A DNA stretch of 64,000 bases. Source: Ailanthus altissimus. Taxonomy: Eukaryota > Streptophyta > Magnoliopsida > Sapindales > Simaroubaceae. The notes below the pieces were generated by a model. It ran no database searches and was not told the origin of the DNA. It worked only from the letters and a program-made list of their open reading frames with translations. Each line of letters starts with the position of its first letter. The first letter of the stretch is position 1. The position numbers and the translations under genes are program-made. This document shows positions 36,823 through 48,752 of this stretch, one piece after another. The stretch lies in assembly GCA_946807835.1 (NCBI GenBank), contig OX327711.1, forward strand, positions 17,705,501-17,769,500. Direction: 5' to 3'.

Positions 36823-38600
36823 TGTTAGAATTATTTTTTTTGAGATCAAAAATTTATTGGGCTAATATTTAGTACTTTAAAACTCTAAAGCATTCGTGAA
36901 AGATTTTACTCACAAGTCAAATGAGAATAATAAGATCAAACATATAATAGAGATAAAAATCAATCACACAATATACAAAAATATACGTGGTTCAGTAATA
37001 ACTACTGACGTTCATGGTGGATCACTAAATTCTTACTTTTTTTATTAACTAATTCACAAAGAACTAACACAAGAAATTCTCAAAAAATACATTAATAAAC
37101 GAACTCTTAAAAAATATACCAATACTATCTTGTATACTCTAGTATTGCAAGCACTTATATGGCACTCTCTTGAACTTATGTCCAGCGTTTAAGAATTGTC
37201 CCAACCATCTATTCTCTCTTTTATTAATGTATTATTTATTCTAATAAATTACAAGAGTTTATATAAGTTATAAACCGCCCTTATAAACACTATCACTTGT
37301 TAAAGTAGGAGCCCATAAGAAAGATGTTGGAAAATTGGTGATTCAACAATCTTGGTTGGACAAGAATTGAGATGAATACCAAAGTGGAGAGTCACAAGAA
37401 ATTTAGAACGTGTGGGACACGTATGGAGAAGTTTAGGACGTGTGGGACATGAATGGGGAAGTGAAACGGGACTCGAAGACGCGAAGGAAGCGAAGAAAAC
37501 GCATGAGGGTGCCACTAGGGCCAGCGCCGCGACACCCAGGGATGAGCGCTGCGTCTCCCAGACGTGTCAGGATGTCCTTTTGTGGTTTGAGATTTCTAGT
37601 TTTGAAAAGTTTTGGACTTCCAAAACAAGTGGACTCTTACTCCAACAAGGAATAGGGTTAATAGGCACGAAATACACCCTATATAAACACTTGTAAATCA
37701 TTTATTTAAGATTAAGCATCTAAGGTTTCAAGATGTAACCATAAGAGAGAATAAAGGAGTTAGGTAGGCACTGGGTGCGTAGTGCACTAGGGTGTAACCT
37801 TTGAGGAGTGTTTTCTTTTGGTTTTTAAGTGAACAAAAGAAACATCATAGATCCTTTTAACTTAAATGCTCGGGTTATTCTTGTATTTCTTGTAAAAATC
37901 TCTTATGAGAAGATATTAAGAGGTATTGGGGAGTCATGGTGATCAAAGGTAGATACTTAGAGGTCTCTATGAGAGATATTAAGCGGTCTTGTGGGATCAT
38001 TGATGATGTAAGAAGATACTTAGTGATCTATATCAATAATAAAAAGTTGGATCATGGATCCTCCGTGGACGTATGCGATTTTGGGCCGAACCACATATAT
38101 TTTGTGTCTTGTTGATTGGTTTATTTTCTTTATCTTTATTCGTGTGTTGATCTTATATGTTCTTTTTTATGGTGTGAGTTATGATTTTCCGTTGCGCATA
38201 GAATAAAATGGGTATCAAGGTTGTGGCTTAGTTAATGTCATAGGGGTGTCAAATTGAAGTGCATGGCTTGATATTCACAACAAAAGAAAAGTTTAAAATT
38301 GACTCAAACAGATGAAGAAACTTAAAACCGCGAGTTTTTTAAAAGTGGATGACGCTATACTCAGAAGCTAGTGCTGCGATCCTGGTCTAATGCCTCAGTA
38401 TTCGATATATAGTGCTACTGCACTAAGTATTCTAACTTCGACACTTCGGCTCTTAGAATTCAATGTCATAACTCTTACACTTGGAGATTGTCTCCTCGTG
38501 CTTTTGCATCTTTCCTTACTTTCAGCTTTTCATTTTCATCATTTTCTTGTACATCTAGCTCATATTTGATCTCGTGGCCTACTCCTCATCGGTCTTAAAC
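36823..38600 (-). mobile_element. Older copia-type LTR remnant, minus orientation, split by a younger LTR
   Basis: Read on the minus strand, the sequence shows an LTR-like GAACCACGTATA motif (near 37000) and ends TTCTAACA at 36823. Its upstream part is interrupted at 37325 by a plus-strand solo LTR and appears to continue beyond 38287. The far boundary is not defined. Confidence 0.45.
37325..38282 (+). mobile_element. Solo LTR (copia type, 958 bp) with perfect target duplication
   Basis: The block starts TGTTG, ends CAACA and is flanked by AAAGA on both sides (37320-37324 and 38283-38287). It contains CCGTGGACGTATG and CCGAACCACATA and a TATATAA box near 37679. Length, termini and motifs match the solo LTR at 5091-6040. 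A GC-rich segment (37480-37570) yields short open frames that are not genes. Confidence 0.85.
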
Positions 38601-38791
38601 ACAAAATCAAACACAATCTTAATTTTAAATCGCCAATTCTAATAAATATTTATATAAATTTTATTTATAAATAAACTATTTTGTAATTTTGGGATATTGG
38701 CATATATTGTTTAAATCCATCTATTTTTAGGTAACTTTATGTAAGAAATTTGATTAAAAATCATTAGGATATGATTTTGGAATCAAATTAT

Positions 38792-40861
38792 TAGAGTTGG
38801 TACTTACATGCTACTTCAATATTGTATGAATATTAATTATTTAATATTAATATTTATACAATAAATATTTCAAATAAAATCGTTAATATTAATTATATGT
38901 TACTAAACTTGTAATGTTACAGATATTATATGATCTGAAATAGTTCAGATCTGGTCTAAATGAGTTTAGACTAGGGCTGAGAGTTAGCAATGCTAAGAGT
39001 TAGTACTACTACAAGTTAGCAGGTTATAAGAGTCAGCAAAATTCTAAGAGTTAGAAGCGTTGTCTGAAATGGGACAAGAGCCTGAGAGTATACTAGTAAT
39101 GACATAGTTATAAAGAGTTATTAGTGTTAGGAAATGTCATTATGCAAATATGTTCTCAAATACAGTGTTCCTGATCTATGTTCACCAACGCGAGTCTATC
39201 GGTGAATCATTGTTAAATATATCAGTGTATATGTATATCTGACTAGTGCAGATGGTTGTTCTAGTTGACCATGAGCTTATAGTTTGTATAAGCATGCTGG
39301 TATCCAGTCAGAAGTAGATACTGAACAAACTCATGAGAACCCTAATAGATATCTTACGAAATCGTCAGAGGAAGGTCATACTGAGTTGAGTAGTATTCAT
39401 GGTCCCTTGACTTGAACGCCCCGGTGGGCTTGTGAGTAATCCACCATACTTTGGTTCTACGTATGTCAGAAACCTTTCATGGTCTGACTGCTATATGTCA
39501 TTGGGTATGGTTCGATGCTCATAGAGTTCAATGTGCGTAGATACGGGGTTCGTTAGTTTACATAGGTTTGTTGTATATCAGATACTTCGAGATTGTATCT
39601 CATAAAATCTTATAACCATAAATAATAAACCTGGGAAAGGAGTTTCCTATAGGGTTAAACAATATTATAAAAGTGTTTGCGTATATTGTATATCGAGATA
39701 AGAATCTGGAGGTAAGTTTATGGGGATTTAGCGTTGCTGATCTATATCCCTGCACATTCAGGGTATAGTGATAGAAGGATTATATGTATCCGTTCTGACC
39801 TCAATTTGTATAGTCTAATGCGCTAATTTGTAATATTCGTGACATGTACGCGAGACATTGTTCATAGACTCATGGAATAGTTTCATTTGACGAATCAGAC
39901 TTAGACCTAGAGAGTCCGCATATGAAATGTACTCGTTGTACACTTTGGTAGTATACCATATTAAATAGTTCAATACAGTATAAATATAACAAATTACTAT
40001 AGTTAAGTTAACTAAAGTATATGACGTTGGTGGGAACCTATTTTGAGTTAACTTGGTAACCTAATAAGGATATAACAGTAATTTTACTTTATTAATTATT
40101 TACTGTTAAATAATCAAGATATTCATTTATATAATAATTAAATAAAAATCTAACTTAAGCACGATTAATTGTTAACCAAAGGGTTAGGTTAAAAGATATT
40201 TTGTGCTTAACTTAACTATAGTTAGGTTAAATAAATATTTAGATATTTTATTTTATTATTAAATAAATATTAACCTAACTAGGGTTAATAGTTAACTTTA
40301 GAGTTAGGTTAGTTGGATATTTATTAACTTAATAGTTAAATTAATTTAACTCAATTAAAATTAAATGTTAATCTTGGTTAAGTACATAGTTAAATTAAAT
40401 ACAAATAAAATTTAAATTTATTTGAAATTGATACATTAATATATAATGTAAAATGAAATTTAAAATTTCATAAGTTTTAGTTTTTTACATTTATGAGCCA
40501 TTTCGAGAGAAAGAAAATAAAAGAAATTGTTTCTTGTTTTATTATTTCAAGAGTTGAAAATAATATTTTTTCTTTTATTTCTATTAAGACTATTCATTAC
40601 AATAACAAAATAGATTTGTTCTAATTATTTAAGAGTTGAACAAAAGATAAAATAAATTAATTTTTTTATTAAATTAAGTATTAATTTATATGATTTAAAG
40701 AGTTAAATCATTGCTGAATTATATTGCTATTCTAGCTAATCAAAGTCACCTAAGTTGATTACTAGAATTGTCAATAAGTTCATTTTATTTGGACTTCAAA
40801 TAATTTAATCAAAATACTTCAAAGGTGATATTTTTTAATATATAATTAATTTAGTTAATTG

Positions 40862-40892
<31 letters not shown>

Positions 40893-43800
40893 ATTCGTTG
40901 TATAATTTTTAATCTTCTGTTATACTTATACATGTATGAGATATGTATATTTGTATGATGAATATATACACTACATGTACTAACTCAAAAATCATAAAAA
41001 TATCACAGAATTACTCTTGACACATATCTCAATCCATGATAAATGTTTTACTTCAAAAGCCCTGCCAAAAATATTTTAAAACTATTTTATTTCATAACTT
41101 TAAACATCTATTAATCAAATACTGCAATGAGCTTATGCATTTTAGAATATCATAACAATTTAACCACATTGATTTAAATTCTCAATTTTGAATATATCAT
41201 ATTAGACATATATATTTATCATATCCCAGAAATTCGTAATTTTTTAAGATCATTCAGCGGATCAAAAATTGTTTGACACTGTAGTATACCGTTAACACAT
41301 GAAATTTCCAAAATTGTAGGGTTATGTTTGTAAATTCACTAAAAATTCAATTTATGAAATTTTCAATCGATTCAAAGTCTCAAATGATTTTAGACATGTC
41401 TAGTTTCATATTCTCCAAAGCTAAAATCATAATTGAAGCACAACAATTTATAAAATTATCGGATCAAGAGACTATCAAGTAGAAATTCTGTAATTCATCA
41501 TGATTTATCAAGTTATCTACATAATCATCATCAATTCTCAATATATCTTACAAATCCACATCAAATCCCCAATTTTTTATTTTTTCAAAAATTAAAACTT
41601 AAAGAAATTAACTTAATTAACACCAAGAGACTAAGAAATAGTTATAATATACCTCTTAAAGTTTAAATTTCAAAATTCTTCTTCTTTTTCTTCTTCCTCT
41701 TCTCTTTATCCCCCATCTTTTTTCTTCTTTTCTCACTCTAAAAGAGGTGGCTGGACCAAAATAAGTGAATTAGGGTTAAAAATGTGTATTTTTATACTAA
41801 GAGGCAAATTTTTAGTATTTATAAATTAGCCCCTAAAACTTTTAAAGTATTACAATTTGATCCCTAAAATAAATCTAAAGTCTTGCAAATAATCCCAATA
41901 CTAATAGTAGGTCCTTAATCTATACAAACATTACTAATAACAATATATAAATCAAGTATCGCCCACATACAAATAAAATATGTATATATATAAATATTTA
42001 TTCTCACCAATTGTGGATAAGTGGTTACTACAGGAGCGTTGCAATTGCGCCGCCCTAATTTGAAAATACGTCTTAAATGCGTTAAGAATTCTTAAACTGA
42101 TTCCCACTTGATTTAAGGTTTTCTTAAGGTGTCTAAAACCTATATAAATGCTTTATATTGGCTTATAAATAAAAGTGCGTTATGTGTAAGGTGAGTGTAT
42201 ACATTTTAAATTTTTAATTACACATCACACATGCATAATTAAGTGCAGCATAATATAATATAAATATTTCATTACACTAATAAAATATTAGAGAGCTCAC
42301 ATTTGAAGTATACTTTAGCGCAGTTCTAATCTATGACTTAGTTTGATCCTGCGAACTAGAACAGTAACTTTCTATTTTCAATGGAATATTCTATTTGAAG
42401 CAACACTTACATTTTAATGTCTCGAGGCTTTACTATTTTTGCTTTCATTTTTTTATTTCACTTACATGCCTATTATAAATGAAAAACATAACTTAACTAT
42501 TTATAAAGACAATTGATATTCGACCAATCGGAATGAAGTTAGTAGCTTTATAAGTATAGCATGATAAGGCTTAAAGTCTAGAAGATTAATACGTCTAATT
42601 TTTTTAATTAAACATAATAAAGCATGCTTCTATTTACAAATGCAGCGGCCAACTCAAAAAAAACTTAATGACCTTAAAATTTACTTGAAATAGCTAGCAA
42701 ATGTTAAAGAAAGCATGATAAGAATAAAACAAATGAATTAAAAACAAAGTTTTTTTGCTTAAAAAATTGGCTGAGTATCTCATGAAAATAAATAATTAAA
42801 TAAAATAATTTATTTAATATTTTAACTTTTACAAATTATTGATTAAGCTAATAAACTCTACCACATGTTATGTTCTAATAAATTAATGACATGATATGTG
42901 ACTCTAATAGAAAGGCAAATCCTACTTGTCAAAATCTTATACTTAACACTAAAACTTTATGATCTCCTCGAGAGATCTTAAAATAATTTTAATTTTTTGA
43001 GAACTTTTTAGATTAAACTATTCAATCTGGTGCGCTACTCCAGTATACAACGATTATATTTTATATAGTAAGACTCTTTAGGTTCACACTCATTTTATCT
43101 TATGAAACTATTCTGTAAGTCCATAAACGTTGCTCCACACACACGTTATGAAAATAACAAAATAGCGTGTTGAACCATACAAGTTGAGATTAACACATAT
43201 TCGTATAATCCCTCCGTCATTTATATTCTGGAAGAGCAGAAACATAGATTATCACAGTCAAGTCTTCATATGCTTAACTCTATAACTTATCTCCAGATTC
43301 GTATTCCGATAAATAATATTCGCAAATACTTTTGCAATATTATTTCTTACACTGGAAATAATTTTTTCGAGTGAATTACTTATGATCATGAGATTTTCTG
43401 AAACACAATATTGGAGCCTCTTGATATACAACTCACTCATATAAGTTGACAAATCCTATATCTACACATACTAGATTTTATGAGCATCGAACCATACCCA
43501 ACGATACTCAGCGATCAGACTATAAAAGATCTCTGTCATGTGTGAAACATAAATATGGTGGATTACTCACAAGTCCGGCGTAGTGCTCAGGTTAATGGAC
43601 CACAAATACTACTCAACTCGAAAGGATCATCCATTCACGACTTTATAGGATGTTTATTGAAGATCCTAATTAAGTCTGTTCAGTACTCATTTCTAACTGA
43701 ATGCACGTATGTCTATACGAGCTTTCACTAATCTCATGATTTGTTAAGACTAACTATCTGAATCATCTAGATATAGATATACATCAATCTATATTAAATA

Positions 43801-44230
43801 AGGTTCCGTCGACAGACTCGCATAAGTGAAAATAGATCATGAATATAACGTTTAAAAATATACTTGCACAATGATATTTTTTAATACTATTTGTAATCAT
43901 TTATAACTATGTCACTGTTGTAATATCCTCGGGTCTTTGTCCCATTTCAGATAAGGTTTTTAATTTTTTAGATTTCGCTGATTCTTATAACCTACTAATT
44001 CTCAGCAGTACTAACTCTCGGCACTTATAACTTTTAGTGTAGCTAACTCTTAACACTAGTCTAAACTCCTTTAAACCAGATTTGAACTCTTTCAAATTAT
44101 ACAATGTCTGAAATGTTACAAGCATTTTACCATATATATAATATTAAAATGTATTTGAAATGCTTATTGTATAGATATTAAATAATTAATATTCATACAA
44201 TTTAGAATAACATGTAAACACTAGTTCCTA
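38792..44230. mobile_element. Large element with ~1.2-kb inverted terminal repeats
   Basis: The left arm (38792-39968) matches the reverse complement of the right arm (43020-44230) throughout, with many substitutions. Shared blocks include TCTGAAATGGGACAA, GACATAGTTATAAA, GTGAGTAATCCACCATA, GGGTATGGTTCGATGCTCATA and GAATAGTTTCAT. The 3.05-kb centre is AT-rich and has no transposase frame. Long terminal inverted repeats suggest a Mutator-like (MULE) non-autonomous element, but two inverted LTRs are also possible. Flanking duplications could not be identified. Confidence 0.6.
40900..42032 (-). mobile_element. Possible solo LTR inside the large inverted-repeat element
   Basis: On the minus strand a TGTAGTAACCACTTATCC start at 42032 is followed by LTR-like text: a long 'leader' with (GAA)n near 41670-41730 and AGGGGCTAATTTATAAATAC. 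This resembles gypsy LTRs. The other end lies somewhere after a (TA)n(TG)n microsatellite (40861-40893). The identification is weak. Confidence 0.3.
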
Positions 44231-45940
44231 CAGTAAACACAACATAATAATAACAACACAAACACAAAGAATAAAATTATAGATTATAAGAGTGATCAAT
44301 TATGTATTTTTTGTTAATGCAATTGAGAGAGTTCTTTGTAAAGTTGAGATTCTTTCTTGTACAACACATACTTTATAATTTGCTTTGTGATTTATTAATA
44401 GAGAAGTGAGATCTTGATGTAAGTAAATTGTTGAACTATATAAATTATTGTGTGTTTTTTTTTAATTTCTTTCTCTTATTTATTTTTAATCATTTTTTAC
44501 TGTATAATATTATTTGAGTTTATTATTACCCTTCCACTTCAACACTTTAATTTTTATTGTCGGAAAAAATTAGCCCGGCGTGAAAAGGAGACCGGAATTC
44601 GCGAGGTAGTTGGTATCATCGATACATGGCCTTTGGATGAGCCAAAGGATACTTAACGAGTAGAATCCATCCCAGTCAATGGGTTTACACAAAATCTATC
44701 ATTAGATTCCGATAAGTATATTTCGAGAAAGGTTATAGACATTTTCAAGAGCGGGCTCATAAGTGTTAACTTTTTCAAAATAAACAATATCCCTTTACAA
44801 AAACTACTCCAAAGTACTTTCTAGTTTCTATAAAAGAAACGCTTCTCAAATACCTTGGTGGCTTATTTTATTTTTTTCAAAACGGAAAGGTTGACGGTGG
44901 CTCGCCGGAGTCTCAAAAGTTTGAACACAAATTTGAAAAGAATAAAATAAATAAAATAATCACCTCACCTACAAAAGCGGCTTGGCTGTGCGTGTGGCGG
45001 CTGCGGCGGACAAACTCTGTGCAGAGACAAATTTAATTGGACGAGATGAAAGTCGAAAGAGATAAGAGAGCTTTACACAAAAACTAAGTATGACTACAAA
45101 GGATTAAATGAAAGAAAGAACGAGTCTTTAGAAATTTAGTTTTTTTTTACCAACCATCCAATAAAAAAAAAATGCCATATGGCAGTTTAATATAATTTTA
45201 CCAAAATGTTTGATTTTTCGGTTTGGTTATTATTTAAGAAAAATTGAACTTAAACCAAATTAGACCGGTCATTTTTTTTTTAAATAATAACCAACTGATT
45301 TTTTTTGTTATATAATACCCGAATAAGTTGGTTTGATTCAACTTTCTAATTTTTGATTTTATTTACCCACTATTATTGAGTGATACTTTTTATGGATTGA
45401 AGTTAACTATTAAATAATAATTATAAAAAAAACTCGTTAGAAATTTTAATATATTTTTTAAAAAGAAGATATGCTTTTTATTGTAAAATAAATATTTGTT
45501 TATAAAATAAATATTTTAAAATATATATTAAAATTTTAAAGTGTGTCAATTATTTATTTAATTATTTAAATTTATCAAAAGTGTCACATATTTTTTTATA
45601 TATTATTTTTTATTGATAACCAATTTGTAATTGACACATAAACATTATATATTACATATTAATTTCCATCGGTTCAATTTAAATTTAAATTTTATCTTTG
45701 CACAATTAAATTTAATAAAAATTAATTAATTAATAAATTAAGATAAAATTAATTTTTTTAAAGTTGTGATATAAAATTAAAAATTAAACCAAAGTTTAAA
45801 TCCAAAAATATAATTTTACCACATAAATACACAAAACACACAGAAAAAAGAAAAAGAAAGAGAAGACCCATCATTTTCAATTGGGAATTGGGTCCCCATA
45901 ATCACAACATAACATAACTTGTCTTCCCAACAGCTAAGAA
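44231..45940. other. AT-rich intergenic sequence upstream of CBSX5
   Basis: No gene is supported. 44280-44660 has LTR-like text and a short open stretch that I do not recognise. 45180-45840 is AT-rich with no structure I could define. Confidence 0.4.
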
Positions 45941-45950
45941 CCAACCAGGC

Positions 45951-45958
45951 TATAAATA
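45951..45958 (+). promoter_or_regulatory. TATA box of the CBSX5-like gene
   Basis: TATAAATA lies 185 bp before the start codon, inside CCAGGCTATAAATATCCCTGG. A pyrimidine-rich 5' leader follows. Confidence 0.65.
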
Positions 45959-46142
45959 TCCCTGGACTCTAGCCATCAATTCAAATCTCTCTAGAGCCTC
46001 TTAGATTTTTCTATTCTTGCCTCCGCAATTTAAGCTCAACCTCTCTCTTTTTCTTCATCTTCAGAGTTTCTCCATTTTTGTTTCCCTTTTTTTCTAATCC
46101 GTTTCAATATTTTTTTTGCTCTCGGTGTTTTCTAGTTTGTGC

Positions 46143-47830
46143 ATGGCAGTGAGACTCTTATCGCTTGCGGTATCTGACCTATGCATTGGAAAGCCTGCGC
46201 TGAGGTCGCTCTCTGTTGGTTCAGCCACCGTAGCGGACGCGTTATCAGCTCTGAAAAGATTTGACGAGAGTTACATAAGCGTTTGGAGCTGTGATCATTC
46301 TTCTTCTTCATCCCGGTTACGGAGAGCCACAGCAAGTAACCTTTCTGAGATTAGAGAAATTCGTCAGGACCATCAACCATGTAGATGTATTGGGAAAGTT
46401 TGCATGGTTGATATCGTTAGCTTCTTGTGCAAAGAAGAAAATTTGTTGAACCCTGCTGCTGCCCTTCAATCCCCTGTTTCTGTTCTCTTGCCTAAGGCCT
46501 CTGGAATTCTCACTGTCAGGCATTTGGAGCCGAATGCCAGGTTTGTGATTTTCTAATTTTGATTATCTTTTCCCCTCTTATGCCTGTGATCCTTTTGAAA
46601 TTAACGGTAATTGATTCCTTAATGCACAGTTTCTTTTATTTCTTCTGTCTTTTTTTGATTAATCTTGTTTTCCTGTTAGTGTGAAGATGAGAAACAGAGC
46701 AGAAAATGTTCAGTTTAATAAAGAAATTACTATAGAAAATTAATACCATATATTTACCAGATTTATGTATTGGATTTAAAATGGTTTATAGGCCTAAATC
46801 TTTGTGAATGGAAAAATAAAACCATCCGGGGATATTATGTGGGGTGTTTATTTTCTTGAATAGAGCTATTGAGCATCATCTATGTTCATTAAATTAGTAT
46901 GCGAACACTTTATTCCATTTATATCGTGTGTTTCCTGTGAACCTAATTGATTGACGTGCGATTTTCAGCTTATTGGACGCAATAGATTTGATGCTGGAAG
47001 GGGCACAGAACCTTGTGATTCCACTTCCCGTAAGGAAAAAGTTTCAGCAAAAGCCTTGCTTTAAATCTACCTTACACAACAACCGTGAATACTGCTGGCT
47101 AACCCAAGAAGACATAATCCGCTACTTTCTCAACTGCATAGGACTTATAAGCCCTACCGCAAATCACCCCATCAACTCTCTCAACATCATTGATGTGAAC
47201 AATGTCCTAGCCGTCCAGTATGATGATCCGGCAGCTTTTGCATTGCCCTTGATTGCTGAATCTCATGTTAAGCAAACTTCCGTAGCCATTGTTGATGAAG
47301 AGGGCAAATTGATCGGTGCTCTCTCACCTTTCTCACTCAATTCTTGCGATGAGACGGTAGCTGCCGCAATTGCAACGCTCTCGGCTGGTGACCTGATGGC
47401 TTATATTGACGGTGGTAGGCCACCAAAGGACCTTGTAAGGTTGGTCAAGCAGAGGCTGGAAGAGAAGAACATGGGGGTATTTGTGGAGTTGATGGAAGAT
47501 GACTTGGGAATTTCTTCATGCTCTTCAAATTCATCTGAATCGGATGATGAGTCCAGCACAGGCTCAGCAAGAAGTGTCAGGTCCGGAGGGTACTCGGCGA
47601 GAGTTGTTAACACATCGGAAGCAATTGTCTGCTACCCATGGAGCTCGTTGATGGCTGTGATTATTCAGGCACTTGCACGCCGTGTGAGTTATGTCTGGGT
47701 TGTTGAAGAGGACTGCGCCTTGATTGGAATTGTTACCTTTACAGGAATGTTGAGGGTTTTCCAGGAACGTTTGAAGGCCATGGCAGAAGCTGAGAACCCA
47801 AACTTATATCCTATGAAGATTCAAGCTTAA
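46143..47830 (+). CDS. CBSX5: CBS domain-containing protein, CBSX5-like
   Basis: There are two exons, 46143-46540 and 46969-47830, 1260 nt (419 residues), split in phase 2. The ATG at 46143 begins MAVRLLSLAVSDLCIGKPALRSL, as in the CBSX5/CBSX6 family; the frame upstream has no ATG. CBS-type segments are visible at the N-terminus (TVADALSALKRF...ISVWSCD), in the middle (SLLDAIDLMLEGAQNLVIP) and at the C-terminus (SLMAVIIQALARRVSYVWVVEEDCALIGIVT). An acidic serine-rich linker lies near residues 315-335. CBS pairs bind adenosyl ligands and regulate partners; for this plant subfamily the role is poorly known. The 3' end converges on the TPR gene. Confidence 0.9.
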
Positions 47831-48752
47831 AGCACAATATTATCTTTTTATAAGACAAACTAAACCTACAAAAATATAGAGGTTTATCTAAAGAAAAATA
47901 ATAAATTAAAAGAAAAAAAAAGAACACTTTTTTGAGCTTTTAGTTTTCCCACCATTTCAGGTTTGAAAACCGCGTTCAGTTTGTTTCTCTATTTGCCCAA
48001 TTCATTTGGATCGCAACCTTGAATCAGGTTTATGACTTATACAGGCTTTCCCTCCAGAATTGTACATTTTGATTGCCGTGTAAAAGTTTGTATATTTTAA
48101 TGAAGGAAAAATTTGCCGGCTCAAGTTTGTTTAAGCTTTAAAGATTATGTGGCACGCCTCTGGAATTCTAAGAGGTAGGCCAAGACCCTAAATGAACTGT
48201 GCTCCGCTTTCAGATTTCTGAGCATGTGGAAGCAGCTAAAAAGTGGGCATTGATCAATTAATGATGATGCAACATGAAAAAGTGAAATAACATCAAGTCC
48301 ACAACGGTATTAAATATCAGAACAGGCCTAGCATTCAAAGACATGCTGTTCCAATTTCATTCTATCCTTTATTTGACTAGCTATCCGCAGTGTATTCACA
48401 ACATCACGTATAAAACTATAATCGTTCTCTGTTTCCAGCGAGAAATACCTTGAATCAAGTAGCCAAAACATAGGGAGAGGGGTGCCGGTAGATCAAATGA
48501 ATTGACACAATTTTCACATGAATTGATGGTAGCAAAGTGGAAATATTTTATCCATCCTTCTTTATTATCTCAATCATATTTGTAGATTTATACATGAATG
48601 GCGAGAAACTATTGACCTCATTTCTGCTGTATTTTGTTGGGTAGACAAGGGAACAACATTAAAATGAAAACTAAAAACAAAGCCAGTAAGAACGGACAAG
48701 AGGGAAGTAATGAAACAGTGAACCTTTGACTAGAGACTATTATTAGAGACCA
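47831..48752. other. Intergenic region between convergent genes
   Basis: It holds the 3' untranslated sequence of the CBSX5-like gene (plus) and the downstream flank of the TPR gene (minus). No other feature is seen. Confidence 0.5.

Noticed and set aside
37412..37696. 94- and 71-codon plus-strand frames in GC-rich sequence
   Set aside because: They fall inside the solo LTR, overlap each other in different frames and match no protein I know.
39508..39524. GGTTCGATGCTC block as a tRNA TpsiC arm
   Set aside because: No matching acceptor, D or anticodon arms are nearby, and the same word recurs in the other arm of the inverted-repeat element.
38792..44230. Reading the two 1.2-kb arms as the LTR pair of one retrotransposon
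   Set aside because: The arms are in opposite orientation and nothing between them encodes retroelement proteins, so a single LTR element cannot explain them; two independent LTRs remain possible.
46116..46142. Nine-codon N-terminal extension of the CBSX5-like protein
   Set aside because: It would need a non-ATG start; the ATG at 46143 begins the conserved MAVRLL sequence.
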